A DNA stretch of 64,000 nt from CAVSRC01 sp963781775 (lineage in GTDB: Bacteria > Pseudomonadota > Alphaproteobacteria > Rhizobiales > Kaistiaceae). Positions 25,433 to 35,122 of this stretch are shown here, piece after piece. The first letter of the stretch is position 1; the number at the start of each line of letters is the position of its first letter. The notes beneath the pieces are model-generated. The model saw only the letters and a list, made by a program, of their open reading frames with translations. It was not told the origin of the DNA and did no database searches. The DNA lies in contig CAWAHE010000011.1 of assembly GCA_963781775.1 (NCBI GenBank), positions 186,001 through 250,000 on the forward strand, given 5' to 3'. The translations under genes and the position numbers were made by a program.

Positions 25433-26593
25433 TCACCAGCCGATCGCCGCGAAGAACATGGCGAAAACACCGTCGAGCACGATCACCATGAAGATCGATT
25501 TGACCACCGAGGCGGTCGTCTGCAGGCCGAGCGACTCGGCGCTGCCCTTGACGCGCATGCCCTCGGTACACGCGACGATGCCGATGATCAGCGCCATCAC
25601 CGGCGCCTTGATCATGCCGATAGCGAAGTCGTGGACGGAGATGGCGTCACGCAACCGCGAGATGAAGATTTCCGGGCTCATGCCGCCGTAGAACCACGCG
25701 ACGAGCCCGCCCCCGACCAGCGCCGACATCGAACCGAGGAAGGTCAGGATCGGCAAGGCGATAACCAGCGCCACCACCCGCGGCAGCACCAGCACGTCGG
25801 CCGGATCGACGCCCATGGTGCGCAAGGCGTCGATCTCCTCGCGCATCTTCATGGAGCCGAGTTCGGCCGTGTACGAGCTGCCCGAACGGCCGGCGACCAT
25901 GATCGAGACCAGCAGCACGCCGATCTCGCGCAGGATCAGGATGCCGAGCAGGTTGACGACATAATCCTCCGCGCCAAAACGGCGGAAATTGTAGATACCC
26001 TGTTGCGAGACGATGCAGCCGATCAGGAAGGTGATCAGCACGATGATGCCGATCGCCTGCCAGCCGACGCGATCCAGGTGATGCACGATCGAGGTCAGCT
26101 GCGAGAGGCGCGGCCGCACGATGGCCCGCACCAGCGAAGCCGCGACGACGCCGAGCATCCCGGTCAACTGAACCAGTTCGGCGAGGAAGCGCACAACCCC
26201 CTCGCCGATGCCCTCGATCCAGGCAACCACACCGGAACGACGCGGCGACGGCGCCGGCGCGCGCTGGTTGGCGGCGCCGACCTCGTCGAGCAGGCCGCGG
26301 AAGCGCTCCGGCACTGACGTCAATTCGGCCTGGCTGCCACCAGCACGCCATTTGCGAATCAGGTCTTCAATGAGCCACGCCCCGAACGTGTCGAGCCGCT
26401 CGACGGCGCCGATGTCGACCGCTGCCGACGGGGCCGACGCCGGGACCCCGGCGACCAGCGTCTCCAGCTCGCGGGCGAAGGCGATCGTCCAGGTTCCGCT
26501 CGCCGCAACCGTCAGCCGGTCAGCGGCGGTGCTGGTAGCGATCGATGGTTCAGCCGACAATTTCCCCCCGCGCTCAATGCCTGGCGAACTCAT
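25433..26593 (-). CDS. mlaE: MlaE-family lipid permease with N-terminal STAS domain
   Basis: A 386-residue inner-membrane permease. Residues about 20-120 form a STAS-like domain (VDIGAVERLDTFGAWLIEDLI), equivalent to the separate MlaB protein of E. coli. The MlaE core follows, with about five hydrophobic segments and the family signatures QQGIYNFRRFGAEDYV, MVAGRSGSSYTAELGSMKM and EEIDALRTMGVDP. The complex is expected to maintain outer-membrane lipid asymmetry. The start at 26593 is chosen over an upstream extension of unlikely composition. An ABC exporter pair ends 126 bases upstream on the same strand. Confidence 0.9.
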   Translation of the reverse strand: MSSPGIERGGKLSAEPSIATSTAADRLTVAASGTWTIAFARELETLVAGVPASAPSAAVDIGAVERLDTFGAWLIEDLIRKWRAGGSQAELTSVPERFRGLLDEVGAANQRAPAPSPRRSGVVAWIEGIGEGVVRFLAELVQLTGMLGVVAASLVRAIVRPRLSQLTSIVHHLDRVGWQAIGIIVLITFLIGCIVSQQGIYNFRRFGAEDYVVNLLGILILREIGVLLVSIMVAGRSGSSYTAELGSMKMREEIDALRTMGVDPADVLVLPRVVALVIALPILTFLGSMSALVGGGLVAWFYGGMSPEIFISRLRDAISVHDFAIGMIKAPVMALIIGIVACTEGMRVKGSAESLGLQTTASVVKSIFMVIVLDGVFAMFFAAIGW

Positions 26594-26719
26594 GCGGCGG
26601 CGATAATACGGAGATGAGCCGGAAAATCCACGGCACAACCCGCGGCGCGCCCCAAAGGCCAACCGATATTTCTTGCCGCCACGACTAATGCACTGAAAAC
26701 AAGGCCAAAATCGGCCGGG

Positions 26720-28615
26720 TCAGGTCGCGGCCCCGACCGCCGGCGCGGTCATCATCGCCTCATCCGGAATGTCGTCGAACGAGGCGTAATTCATCGTGTA
26801 CAGGCGGGCATAGAGCCCGTTCAGCTTCATCAATTGGGCGTGGGTGCCGCTCTCGATCTTCTCGCCATTCTGCAACACGATGATTCGGTCGGCATTGCGG
26901 ATGGTGGCAAGGCGGTGGGCGATGACCAGTCCGGTGCGCCCCTGCAGGAGCGTGACCAGGGCCCTCTGGATGAGCATTTCGGTGTAGCTGTCGATATTCG
27001 CAGTGGCCTCGTCGAGAACGAGGATGCGCGCATCGGCGACCAGCGCCCGCGCGAAAGAAATGAGCTGGCGCTGGCCAAGCGAAAGATTGCCACCGCGCTG
27101 CTCGAGCATCGAATCATAGCCCTCGGGCAGGCGCATGATGAAGTCGTGGGCATCCACCGCCTTGGCGGCGCGGATGACCTCGTCGCGGGTCGCCTCGGTC
27201 TTATGATAGCGGATGTTCTCCAGCACGGTGCCGGAAAACAGGAACGGCTCCTGCAAGACCATGGCGACATGCTCGCCGATCGAATCCTGCGTGATGTCGC
27301 GCACGTCGCGACCGCCGATCAGCACCTCTCCCTCCCACACGTCGTAGAAACGGTGCACCAGAGCCATCGAACTGCTCTTGCCCGAGCCGGTCGGTCCAAC
27401 CAGGGCGACAGTCTCGCCGGGGTTCACGCGGAAACTGACGTTCTTCAGGATCGGCTGGCCCGGGCGATAGCCGAAGGTGACGTTGCGGAATTCGACCGAG
27501 CCGTCCATGTCGGGGGCCAGCGGTTCCGCGCCCTCGCGGTCTTTCACGTCGATCGGCACGTCGAGCACTTCCGAGATGCGCTGCCCCGACGCCATGGCGC
27601 GCTGCATGACGCTGTACTGCATAGTCAGCGAGCGGATCGGGTCGAAGAAGCGCTGGATGTAGAACAGGAACGCAACCATGACGCCGACATCGAGGCTGTG
27701 GCGAAGCACCATGCCGCCGCCGACGACGATAACCACCGCCATGGCGATGCCGGTCAGCGTATCGACGATCGGCACCATGACCTGGGCGTATTTCGCGGCC
27801 GTCAGATGCGTGCGCAGATTGGCGTGCGCCTTGTCGTCATAGAGGTCGAAATTGACGCGTTGGCGGTTCATGCTCTGCACGGTGCGCACGCCGTGAATGC
27901 CTTCGGCGAGCGCGCCGTTGGCAGTCGAGTTGGTCTCGTGCGCCGCCATGAACGATTTGCGCGCACGCGGCAGCCACCACAGCCGGACGATGAACAGCAC
28001 CGGCATCACCGACAGCGTCAGCCCGCCGAGCAGCGGATCGAGATAGATCAGGACCGAGATGATGCCGAAGAGCAGCACGATATCGCCGACCGAGAGCACC
28101 GACGTCTCAAGGAATTCCTGCATCGAGTTGACGTCGCCCTGAAGCCGCGACATCAGCCGGCCGACCTCGGTCTTGTCCATGAACGACAGCGAAACGCGCT
28201 GGAGATGGCTGAACATCGCCCGCCGCATGTCGAACAACACGCTCTCGGCAACGCGGCCGACCACCGTCTCCTGGACGTAGCTGGCGGCGTAATTGACCAG
28301 GATGGTGACGGCGAACAGGGCCACGGCGAGATTGAGGGTGTCGCGGCCGGCCGCACCCTCCGCCATGCCGTGGTCGATGGCGAGACGGATCGTCAAGGGA
28401 ATTGCCAGCTGCGACAGCGTGAAAGTCAGCACCGCCGCGATGGCGATGAGCATCTTGCCCCGATAAGGCCGCACGAAGTGCCAGATGCGCTGCACGACCT
28501 TGCCGTCGAAGACGTTGCCGAAAATCTCCTCCTCGAGGCGGTGCGACCCGACAACGGCGCGCGGCGGCCGGCCGCTGCGGTCTTCCACGTCGTCATCGGC
28601 GATCTGAGCCGTCAT
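26720..28615 (-). CDS. ABC exporter half-transporter, catalytic partner
   Basis: A 631-residue type IV (MsbA-like) exporter subunit with six predicted helices (residues about 50-340) and a C-terminal nucleotide-binding domain. Walker A is GPTGSGKSS, the Q-loop reads MVLQEPFLFSG, Walker B plus the catalytic glutamate is ILVLDEATANID, and the H-loop is VIAHRLA. Its signature motif is LSLGQ instead of LSGGQ. Its ATG overlaps the stop codon of the upstream half-transporter by one base, so the two should form a heterodimer. The exported substrate is unknown; lipids or drugs are usual for the family. Confidence 0.9.
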   Translation of the reverse strand: MTAQIADDDVEDRSGRPPRAVVGSHRLEEEIFGNVFDGKVVQRIWHFVRPYRGKMLIAIAAVLTFTLSQLAIPLTIRLAIDHGMAEGAAGRDTLNLAVALFAVTILVNYAASYVQETVVGRVAESVLFDMRRAMFSHLQRVSLSFMDKTEVGRLMSRLQGDVNSMQEFLETSVLSVGDIVLLFGIISVLIYLDPLLGGLTLSVMPVLFIVRLWWLPRARKSFMAAHETNSTANGALAEGIHGVRTVQSMNRQRVNFDLYDDKAHANLRTHLTAAKYAQVMVPIVDTLTGIAMAVVIVVGGGMVLRHSLDVGVMVAFLFYIQRFFDPIRSLTMQYSVMQRAMASGQRISEVLDVPIDVKDREGAEPLAPDMDGSVEFRNVTFGYRPGQPILKNVSFRVNPGETVALVGPTGSGKSSSMALVHRFYDVWEGEVLIGGRDVRDITQDSIGEHVAMVLQEPFLFSGTVLENIRYHKTEATRDEVIRAAKAVDAHDFIMRLPEGYDSMLEQRGGNLSLGQRQLISFARALVADARILVLDEATANIDSYTEMLIQRALVTLLQGRTGLVIAHRLATIRNADRIIVLQNGEKIESGTHAQLMKLNGLYARLYTMNYASFDDIPDEAMMTAPAVGAAT

Positions 28616-30438
28616 CAGGCGGCCCCTCCGGCTACGCGGATCACTTCGTCGCCCGGATTCACCTGCAGGTCGTAGAGGGCACGGTAGCGGCCGCCCAGCG
28701 CCAGCAACTCGTCATGCGTGCCGCGCTCGACGATGCGCCCCTCCTCGACGAACAGGATCTGGTCGGCGTGCATCAGCGAACTCAGCCGGTGGGAGATGAC
28801 GATGGTGACGCGCTGGTCGGCGAAGCGCCGGATGGCGCTGCGGATGCGCCGCTCGGTGCCGGCGTCGATGGCGGCGGTCGAATCGTCGAAGACCATGACC
28901 GAAGGCCGCAGCATGAGAATGCGCGCGATCGACAGGCGTTGACGCTGGCCGCCGGACAGCGACACGCCGCGCTCGCCGACGATGGTGTCGTAGCCCATCG
29001 GCAGGCTCATGACGTAGTTGTGAAGTTGGGCGTATTCGCTGGCGCGCCCGATCCGCCGCTCCTTGGCCCACGGGTCGCCATAGACGATGTTGTTCTCGAT
29101 CGTGGTCGTGAACAGGAAGGAATCCTGCTGCACGACGCCGACGGCGCGGCGCAGCGATTCCAGCGTCACGCTGCGAATGTCCTGCCCGTCGATGGTGATG
29201 CTGCCGCCGGTCACGTCGTAGAAGCGCGGAATCAGGTGGGCGAGCGTCGACTTGCCGCTGCCCGGCGGCCCGACGATACCGATGGTCTGGCCGCGCTTCG
29301 CCTCGAAATTCACGCCGCTTAGAACGTTGCGATCGGTCGCGCCGGGATAGTGGAAATCGACATCCTCGAAGCGTAGCACGCCCTCGGTGACCTCCAGATC
29401 CTTGGCGTCGGCCTCGTCCTTGACCGCAAGATCGAGGTCGAGAAGCTCGAACAGGCGACTGCCGCAGGTCGAGGCGCGCGCGAAGGAATTCACCAGCAGG
29501 CCGAGCTGACGCACCGGCATTTGCAGGATGGTCATGAAGGCCAGAAACGTCGCCAGCGTGCCGACGCTGATCTCGCCGGCGATGACCTGATTGCCGCCGA
29601 CGAGGAGAACCAGCCCCATCGACAGGAAGAAGGAGAAGTTGGTTGCGCTGGTATTTCTGACGCGAATGTTGGTGCGCTTGTGGGACAGGTCGAGGGCGAA
29701 TTTCGACGCCTTGTCGAACTTGTCCAACTCATGGTCCTGGGCGGCGAAGGCGCGCACGACCCGGATACCGCCGAGGTTCTCGTCCATGATGCGGCTGACC
29801 ACTGCCAGACGCTCCTGGAGCGCCAGCCAGGTGTTGCGAAGCGCCAGTTGCATGACCGACGAGCGCCAGGCGACGAAGGGAACGAAGCTGAGCGCCACCA
29901 GCCCGAGCACGAGGTTGGTGCTGAGCAGCAGATAGGCGCCGACGCCGATGAGCACCGTCAGCAGGACGAGGCGAACCAGGCCGGTCGAAAAGAACATCCG
30001 CACGCCGTCGACGTCGAGGATGCCGAGCGTGATCAGGTCGCCGGTATGCACGCGGTCGTGGAAGCTGAACGACAGCCGCTGGATCTTCTCATAACAGGCG
30101 AGCCGCAGCTCATAGCCGATCTGATGCCCGACCGATTCGCCGAAATAGTTCTGCAGCATCGTGAAGATGCCGCGGCCGATGCTGACGGCGAGCAGGATCA
30201 ACGCGGTGCCAAGCAGGGCCTGACCGGCCGCCTCCGGGCTCGCACCGGCGATGTTCTGAGTCTGGTCGACCGCGCGGCCGAGCAGGCGCGGAATGGTGAG
30301 CTGCAGGCTCGCCCCGATGAACGTGGACACAATAGCGAAGGCCGCCGGCCAGGGGTGGCGGAGCGTCATGCGCGTGATGCGCAGCAAGGTGCTGAGCCCG
30401 CGACCCCATTGGGCAGCGCTGACATGCGCCAGCGACAC
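28615..30438 (-). CDS. ABC exporter half-transporter, degenerate-site partner
   Basis: A half-exporter of about 607 residues if the GTG at 30438 is used; the frame is open for 79 more codons upstream, so the start is uncertain. Six helices precede an ATPase domain with Walker A GPPGSGKST, signature LSGGQ, Walker B VMVFDDSTAAID and the H-loop VISHRLS. The residue after Walker B is aspartate in place of the catalytic glutamate. Paired with the LSLGQ signature of its partner, this predicts one degenerate and one canonical ATP site, as in known heterodimeric exporters. It is the first gene of the pair. Confidence 0.87.
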   Translation of the reverse strand: MSLAHVSAAQWGRGLSTLLRITRMTLRHPWPAAFAIVSTFIGASLQLTIPRLLGRAVDQTQNIAGASPEAAGQALLGTALILLAVSIGRGIFTMLQNYFGESVGHQIGYELRLACYEKIQRLSFSFHDRVHTGDLITLGILDVDGVRMFFSTGLVRLVLLTVLIGVGAYLLLSTNLVLGLVALSFVPFVAWRSSVMQLALRNTWLALQERLAVVSRIMDENLGGIRVVRAFAAQDHELDKFDKASKFALDLSHKRTNIRVRNTSATNFSFFLSMGLVLLVGGNQVIAGEISVGTLATFLAFMTILQMPVRQLGLLVNSFARASTCGSRLFELLDLDLAVKDEADAKDLEVTEGVLRFEDVDFHYPGATDRNVLSGVNFEAKRGQTIGIVGPPGSGKSTLAHLIPRFYDVTGGSITIDGQDIRSVTLESLRRAVGVVQQDSFLFTTTIENNIVYGDPWAKERRIGRASEYAQLHNYVMSLPMGYDTIVGERGVSLSGGQRQRLSIARILMLRPSVMVFDDSTAAIDAGTERRIRSAIRRFADQRVTIVISHRLSSLMHADQILFVEEGRIVERGTHDELLALGGRYRALYDLQVNPGDEVIRVAGGAA

Positions 30439-30665
30439 GCCGCGGGGCCGGACGCTCGCGACTTTCTCGGTTTTCAACGGTTTGGCCAGCAAAATGAAAT
30501 CGACGGGACAGTTACCCGACTGTTTCGCCCTTTTTGGCCGCCGGATCAATTCACGTTTGCCGCCGTAGTGTTGTGCAACGCGAAAAATGGTCCCCCTCGT
30601 GGAGGCCGGCGCGCAGAAACGGGCAGCGGCGTCTAGAGTGAGCCGACCTGGCCGCGAATCACCCC

Positions 30666-31262
30666 ATGACTGCAATCACCATTCTTCTGACGCTTTGCTG
30701 GCTCGCCGTCATCGGCCTTTGGGGCTATGTCGTGATTTCCGGCCTGTTCGTATGGCCCCCGGCGATCCCGACCACGCGCCGAACGCGGCGACTGATGATC
30801 GAGGCCGTCCACCGGTTCCGGCCGGAGGGCGTGGCCGGAGGCCTGATTCTCGATCCCGGCTGCGGATTCGGCGGGTTGACGCTGGCGATGGCGCGGGCGT
30901 TTCCCGACAGCCAGACGGTCGGCATCGACCTGTTGCGCCTGCCATTGTTGCTGGCAAGGCTGCGGGCGCGCCTGGGTCACATCGACAATGTCACGTTCCG
31001 GCGCGGCGACCTGTTTGCCGAGGATTATCGCAACGCGCAGGTCATCGTCTGCTTCCTGTTCGGAAACCTGATGAAGAAGCTCGGCCCCAAGTGGAATGCC
31101 GAGCTTCCCGACGGTTGCCTTGTCGTCAGCAACTACCATCCGGTTCCGCAGTGGGAGCCGACGGAGGTGATCCCCGTGCCTGACTGGCGGACATTCGGCA
31201 GGCGAAACATCTACGTCTACCGGCTACCCGAAGCCCGTACGCAGGGCGCGCCGGCCGTTTGA
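30666..31262 (+). CDS. Membrane-anchored SAM-dependent methyltransferase
   Basis: A 198-residue protein with one N-terminal transmembrane helix (about residues 5-30, ending GLFVWPPAIPTTRR) and a compact class I methyltransferase domain. Motif I is LDPGCGFGGLTLAMA, the ribose-binding acid is in TVGIDLLRLP, and VSNYHPVPQWEP takes the place of motif IV. The anchor plus small domain recalls the FAM173-type lysine methyltransferases, but I cannot assign a substrate. It is divergent from the ABC exporter pair and convergent with the inositol-phosphatase-like gene, 7 bases between stop codons. Confidence 0.7.
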   Translation: MTAITILLTLCWLAVIGLWGYVVISGLFVWPPAIPTTRRTRRLMIEAVHRFRPEGVAGGLILDPGCGFGGLTLAMARAFPDSQTVGIDLLRLPLLLARLRARLGHIDNVTFRRGDLFAEDYRNAQVIVCFLFGNLMKKLGPKWNAELPDGCLVVSNYHPVPQWEPTEVIPVPDWRTFGRRNIYVYRLPEARTQGAPAV

Positions 31263-31269
31263 GAATCCG

Positions 31270-32112
31270 TCAGGAAGGGACGGCAGCGAAACCAAGACGG
31301 TCACGGATGGCATCCCAGCTGGCCCTATCGGGAGCAACGAGAACGCTGCCCGCGCGCCGGCGCGGACTGTATGGCGCTCCATCGATAAGGGCAGCGTAGC
31401 CGCCGGCCTCGCCGTGAACGAGGACGCCGGCGGCATGGTCCCACACGTTGAGGGTCGCCGAGAGGCTGAAGTGGACCGCCCCCTGCGCCAGCTGGCGATA
31501 TTCGTGACAGGAGCAGCGCAAGGACCAGATCCGCGCAAAGTCGGGCATCGCCGTGGTCAGCCGACGCTGCGTCGGCTTGTCGAACAGGTACAGCGGAATC
31601 AGGCCCGTCGTCTTGTCGATCGGCGCGGGCACGCTGGCGCGGCAACGCACGGGCTGCGCTTCCGGCCGACAGAACCAGGCGCCGCCATTGCGATGGGCCA
31701 TCACCCAGTCGTCGCCGATCGGATCATAGAGCAGGCCGAAGACCGTTTCGCCGCCCTCGACGACGGCGAGGATCACGCCGAACGTGGCGAGCCCATGCGC
31801 GAAGTTCCAGGTCCCGTCAATCGGATCCACGATCACCGCGCGGCTCGCCGTCTCAAGCCGGTCGAGCAGGGTCGCGTCCGCCGCGACGGCCTCCTCGCCG
31901 ACGACGAGCGCGTCGGGGAAAGCGGAACGGATCGCCTCGGTCATGAACCGCTCGGCGCCAAGGTCGGCCTCGGTGACGAGGTCGTGTGGCGATGACTTCG
32001 TGCTGATGGCGTCGGGCGAAAGGGCACGGAAGCGCGGCAGGATTTCCTGTCTGGCCGCCGCCCGCACGATATCAATCAGCCTGTCGGCGGCCAGCGCGTC
32101 GATCCCGCTCAT
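31270..32112 (-). CDS. Inositol monophosphatase-family phosphatase
   Basis: A 280-residue metal-dependent phosphatase. The family motifs are present: VGEEA (metal ligand Glu), VDPIDGTWNFAHGLATFG and WDHAAGVLVHGEAGG. Members hydrolyse inositol phosphates, histidinol phosphate, fructose bisphosphate or 3'-phosphoadenosine 5'-phosphate (PAP). The last activity would be apt here because a sulfotransferase-fold gene lies in the neighbouring locus, but the motifs do not decide it. It follows the ABC importer's last ATPase gene by 94 bases with no evident terminator, so it may belong to that operon. Confidence 0.8.
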   Translation of the reverse strand: MSGIDALAADRLIDIVRAAARQEILPRFRALSPDAISTKSSPHDLVTEADLGAERFMTEAIRSAFPDALVVGEEAVAADATLLDRLETASRAVIVDPIDGTWNFAHGLATFGVILAVVEGGETVFGLLYDPIGDDWVMAHRNGGAWFCRPEAQPVRCRASVPAPIDKTTGLIPLYLFDKPTQRRLTTAMPDFARIWSLRCSCHEYRQLAQGAVHFSLSATLNVWDHAAGVLVHGEAGGYAALIDGAPYSPRRRAGSVLVAPDRASWDAIRDRLGFAAVPS

Positions 32113-32206
32113 GCGTCTCGATCCTGTTCATCCACGGCGCGGCGGTGCCAGCGGGCTTATGGTGGCGCCAATGACAAAGCCAGCCGCAGAAAACCCAGGC
32201 CGGAGA

Positions 32207-33247
32207 TCACGTGCCCGTGTCGCTCGCTCCCACGCTCGCCGGCTCTCTTCGGCCACTGGACGCGTCCTCGTACAGGAAACATTTCACGCCGCGCCCATCG
32301 GCGTCAAAGACCGGCGGAATCTCGCGGCGGCAGCGGTCCATCACCTGCGGACAGCGCGCCGCAAACCTGCAGCCGCCGCTGACCGGAAACTGGACTGCTC
32401 GTGGTCCTTGCGGTTCGTCGTCGGCTTGCCAGGCGTGATCCGGATCGGCCCGCGGCACGGACTCTTTCAAGAGCCGCGTATACGGGTGGAGCGGCTCGCG
32501 CAGCACCTGCTCGACAGGTCCGCTTTCGACGATCCAGCCGCGCAGCATGATCGCGATCCGATCCGCCGTGTAGTAGGCCGTCGCCAGATCGTGGGTGATG
32601 TAGAGCACCGTGACGCCCCGCTGCTCCTTCAGATCCTTGAAGAGGTTCAGGATCGACATGCGCAGCGACGCATCGAGCATCGACACCGGCTCGTCCGCGA
32701 TCAGCAGCGACGGCCGCGTGATCAGCGCGCGCGCGACGGAAATACGCTGCGCCTGACCTCCCGACAATTCGTTCGGATAGCGTCCCCGAACTTCCGCCAG
32801 CGTGAGGCCGACGACGTTCAGCACCTCATCGATGTAGGAGGCCGCGTCCGAGCGGCTGGCGGCATGGTAGTTCCTCGCCGTGTCAAACAAGTAGCTGTCG
32901 ATACGTTTCAGCGGACTGAAGGTAGCAAACGGGTCCTGGAACACCGGCTGCACTTCGGAATAGAACCACTTCCGCCTCTCGCCCGCGGACAGCTGCGAAA
33001 CTTCGCGCCCCTTGTAGGCCAGGCGCCCGCTGGTGGGTGTTTCCAGTCCGAGCACAATACGCGCGAGCGTCGTCTTCCCGCTGCCGCTCTCGCCGGCAAC
33101 CGCGTAAACCTCCGGCTTCTCGGCCGTCAGCGTGATCGACGCATCGTCGACGGCCGAAAACTTCCTCGCCGAGAGGCCCTGGCGGGTCATGAACACCTTT
33201 GACAGGTGCGCGATCTCGAGCAGCGGAGCCTCAGGCTGCGGTGGCAC
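32207..33247 (-). CDS. Oligopeptide/oligosaccharide ABC importer ATPase (DppF/OppF-like)
   Basis: A 346-residue ATPase of the family-5 importer class. It has Walker A AGESGSGKTT, the Q-loop in QPVFQDPFATFSP, signature LSGGQAQR, Walker B LLIADEPVSMLDAS and the H-loop in YITHDLATA. The C-terminal oligopeptide-transporter extension contains four cysteines (GGCRFAARCPQVMDRC and a later Cys), a region that holds an iron-sulfur cluster in some homologues. Its start overlaps the upstream ATPase gene by 17 bases. It pairs with that ATPase to drive the two permeases. Confidence 0.92.
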   Translation of the reverse strand: MPPQPEAPLLEIAHLSKVFMTRQGLSARKFSAVDDASITLTAEKPEVYAVAGESGSGKTTLARIVLGLETPTSGRLAYKGREVSQLSAGERRKWFYSEVQPVFQDPFATFSPLKRIDSYLFDTARNYHAASRSDAASYIDEVLNVVGLTLAEVRGRYPNELSGGQAQRISVARALITRPSLLIADEPVSMLDASLRMSILNLFKDLKEQRGVTVLYITHDLATAYYTADRIAIMLRGWIVESGPVEQVLREPLHPYTRLLKESVPRADPDHAWQADDEPQGPRAVQFPVSGGCRFAARCPQVMDRCRREIPPVFDADGRGVKCFLYEDASSGRREPASVGASDTGT

Positions 33248-34241
33248 GGTCCACCTCGTCGGTAATCAAATGGCAGGCCGCACGATGGCCGTTGCCCAGC
33301 GCCACCATTGGCGGCGACGTATGTTTGCAGACGTCCATCACAAACGGACAGCGGGGATGAAAGCGGCAGCCGGCCGGGGGCGCATCGAGCGCCGGCGGCC
33401 GACCGGGGATGCTCTTGCGTTCGCCCTTCTCGTCGAGGGTCGGCAGCGAACTGATCAGGTGCTGCGTATAGGGATGCTTCGGCTGCTTGAAAATCGTCCG
33501 CGTGTCGCCTTCCTCGACCAGCCGGCCGGCGTAGAGAACCGCAAGCCGGTCGGCCAGGTTGGCCTGGACGCCCATGTCGTGGGTGATGAGCACGACCGTG
33601 CTGTTCCGCTCCCGCTGGATACGCTTGAGCAGCTGCACGACCGCGCGCTGCACGACCACGTCGAGCGCGGTTGTCGGTTCGTCGGCAAAGATCAGCGGCG
33701 GCGAGAGGATCGTCGCCAGAGCGATGGTCACGCGTTGCCGCATGCCGCCGGAAAGCTGATGCGGGAAAGCCGAGAGCACGTTAGGCGAGAGGCCGAAGTG
33801 GCCGAGATACTCCTGGACGAGCGCCGCGGACTCGCGCGCCGACATCGGTTTGTGCGTCGATATGAAGTCGTAGAACGTTGCGCCAATCCTGCGAACCGGA
33901 TTGAGCACATGCATCGAGCCTTGCGGCACATAAGAGACACGTGACCAGCGCACGGCAGCCAGATCCGCTTCGGTCATCGCCAGAGCATTGACCTTGCGAT
34001 CCGGGAATATGTACTCGACCGAGCCGCTGACGATGGTCAGCGGCGGCTCGACGGAGCCAAGCAGGGCCTTGAGCAGCGTGGACTTTCCGCAGCCGGATTC
34101 GCCGGCGATACCGTAGGTCTCACCCGCCCTGATCGTCAGGGAAATATCGTCGACCGCCTTGACGGTGCGGCGAACGCCGAAAGCCTCCGTGATGTAGTAG
34201 GCCTGCAGGTTGCGCGCTTCGAGGATCGCCGGCTGGGTCAT
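33231..34241 (-). CDS. Oligopeptide/oligosaccharide ABC importer ATPase (DppD/OppD-like)
   Basis: A 336-residue ATPase with Walker A AGESGCGKST, the Q-loop YVPQGSMHVLNP, signature LSGGMRQR, Walker B LIFADEPTTALDV and the H-loop in LITHDMGVQ. The C-terminal domain has the GCRFHPRCPFVMDVC cysteine cluster plus one later cysteine. It is the DppD-type partner of the next ATPase. The ATG at 34241 overlaps the stop codon of the permease gene (ATGA), which fixes the start against a much longer open frame. Confidence 0.92.
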   Translation of the reverse strand: MTQPAILEARNLQAYYITEAFGVRRTVKAVDDISLTIRAGETYGIAGESGCGKSTLLKALLGSVEPPLTIVSGSVEYIFPDRKVNALAMTEADLAAVRWSRVSYVPQGSMHVLNPVRRIGATFYDFISTHKPMSARESAALVQEYLGHFGLSPNVLSAFPHQLSGGMRQRVTIALATILSPPLIFADEPTTALDVVVQRAVVQLLKRIQRERNSTVVLITHDMGVQANLADRLAVLYAGRLVEEGDTRTIFKQPKHPYTQHLISSLPTLDEKGERKSIPGRPPALDAPPAGCRFHPRCPFVMDVCKHTSPPMVALGNGHRAACHLITDEVDRATAA

Positions 34242-35122
34242 GCGGGGCTCGGGCTCTTCACCTGCAGCCTGACGAGGCGCGTGCGCGGGTCGAGGTAAGC
34301 GGTAAGGCCCACCGAGGCGAGATAGAACCCGACCACGATGACGACGGACGCGCCGATCGGCGCCGCCAGCACCCACACGCGATCCGCCAGAAGCGACTGG
34401 TAGTAGTTGCCCCAGTAGATCATCGTCCCGAGGCTCTGCGAATTCATGTCGCCCAGTCCGAGGACCGACAGCGTCACCTCCAGCCCGATGGCGAACAGGA
34501 ACCCGCTCACCACATCGGCAAGCAGAAAGGGGATCAGGAACGGCAAGTGCTCCTTGAGCACGATGCGCCAGGCGCGCGTGCCGGAGAAGACGGCCGTGTT
34601 GGTGAACTCGCGTTCACGCAGGCTGAGGATCTGCGAGCGGTAGCGCTTGGACGGGAAGGACCAGTCGAGCAGACCGATCAGGACGCCGAGGGCGACCAGC
34701 GTCAACTGTCCGCGCAGGATCGCCGCGATGAGAATGAGCAACGGCAGGCGCGGTATGACGATGAACGAATCCACGATCGCCTGCAGCACCCGGTCCCATG
34801 TCCCGCCGAGATAGCCCGACAGCATGCCGATGGTAACGCCGATCCCGCGACCGATGATCACCGCCAGACAGGCTACGATCAGCGTGTTACGGATGGCGAA
34901 GGTCAGCATCCAGAAGACGTCCTGCCCCTGGGACGACGTACCGAAAATGTACGAAAACGATGGCGCCACGTTGCGCGGCACCGCCCGTCTTGCACCGGGC
35001 GCATAGGGCGAGACGAAGGACAGCGCGACCAGCGCGAAGACGAACAGCAGAATAAGCGCGCCAACCCGGAACGCCGGACTGTAGCGCAGCAGGTCCCGGA
35101 CCGTTCTCACCAAGGCCATCAT
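34238..35122 (-). CDS. ABC importer permease (DppC/OppC-like)
   Basis: A 294-residue inner-membrane permease with six helices. The N-terminus carries the DppC-type segment (ALILLFVFALVALSFVSPYAPGA). The coupling region, the EAA loop that docks on the ATPases, lies around RSQILSLREREFTNTAVFSGTRAWRIVLKEHLP; it is REREFTNTA rather than the textbook REQEYVEAA, but its position is right. It overlaps the upstream permease gene by 4 bases and the downstream ATPase gene by 4, so the transporter is tightly coupled. Confidence 0.9.
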   Translation of the reverse strand: MMALVRTVRDLLRYSPAFRVGALILLFVFALVALSFVSPYAPGARRAVPRNVAPSFSYIFGTSSQGQDVFWMLTFAIRNTLIVACLAVIIGRGIGVTIGMLSGYLGGTWDRVLQAIVDSFIVIPRLPLLILIAAILRGQLTLVALGVLIGLLDWSFPSKRYRSQILSLREREFTNTAVFSGTRAWRIVLKEHLPFLIPFLLADVVSGFLFAIGLEVTLSVLGLGDMNSQSLGTMIYWGNYYQSLLADRVWVLAAPIGASVVIVVGFYLASVGLTAYLDPRTRLVRLQVKSPSPA

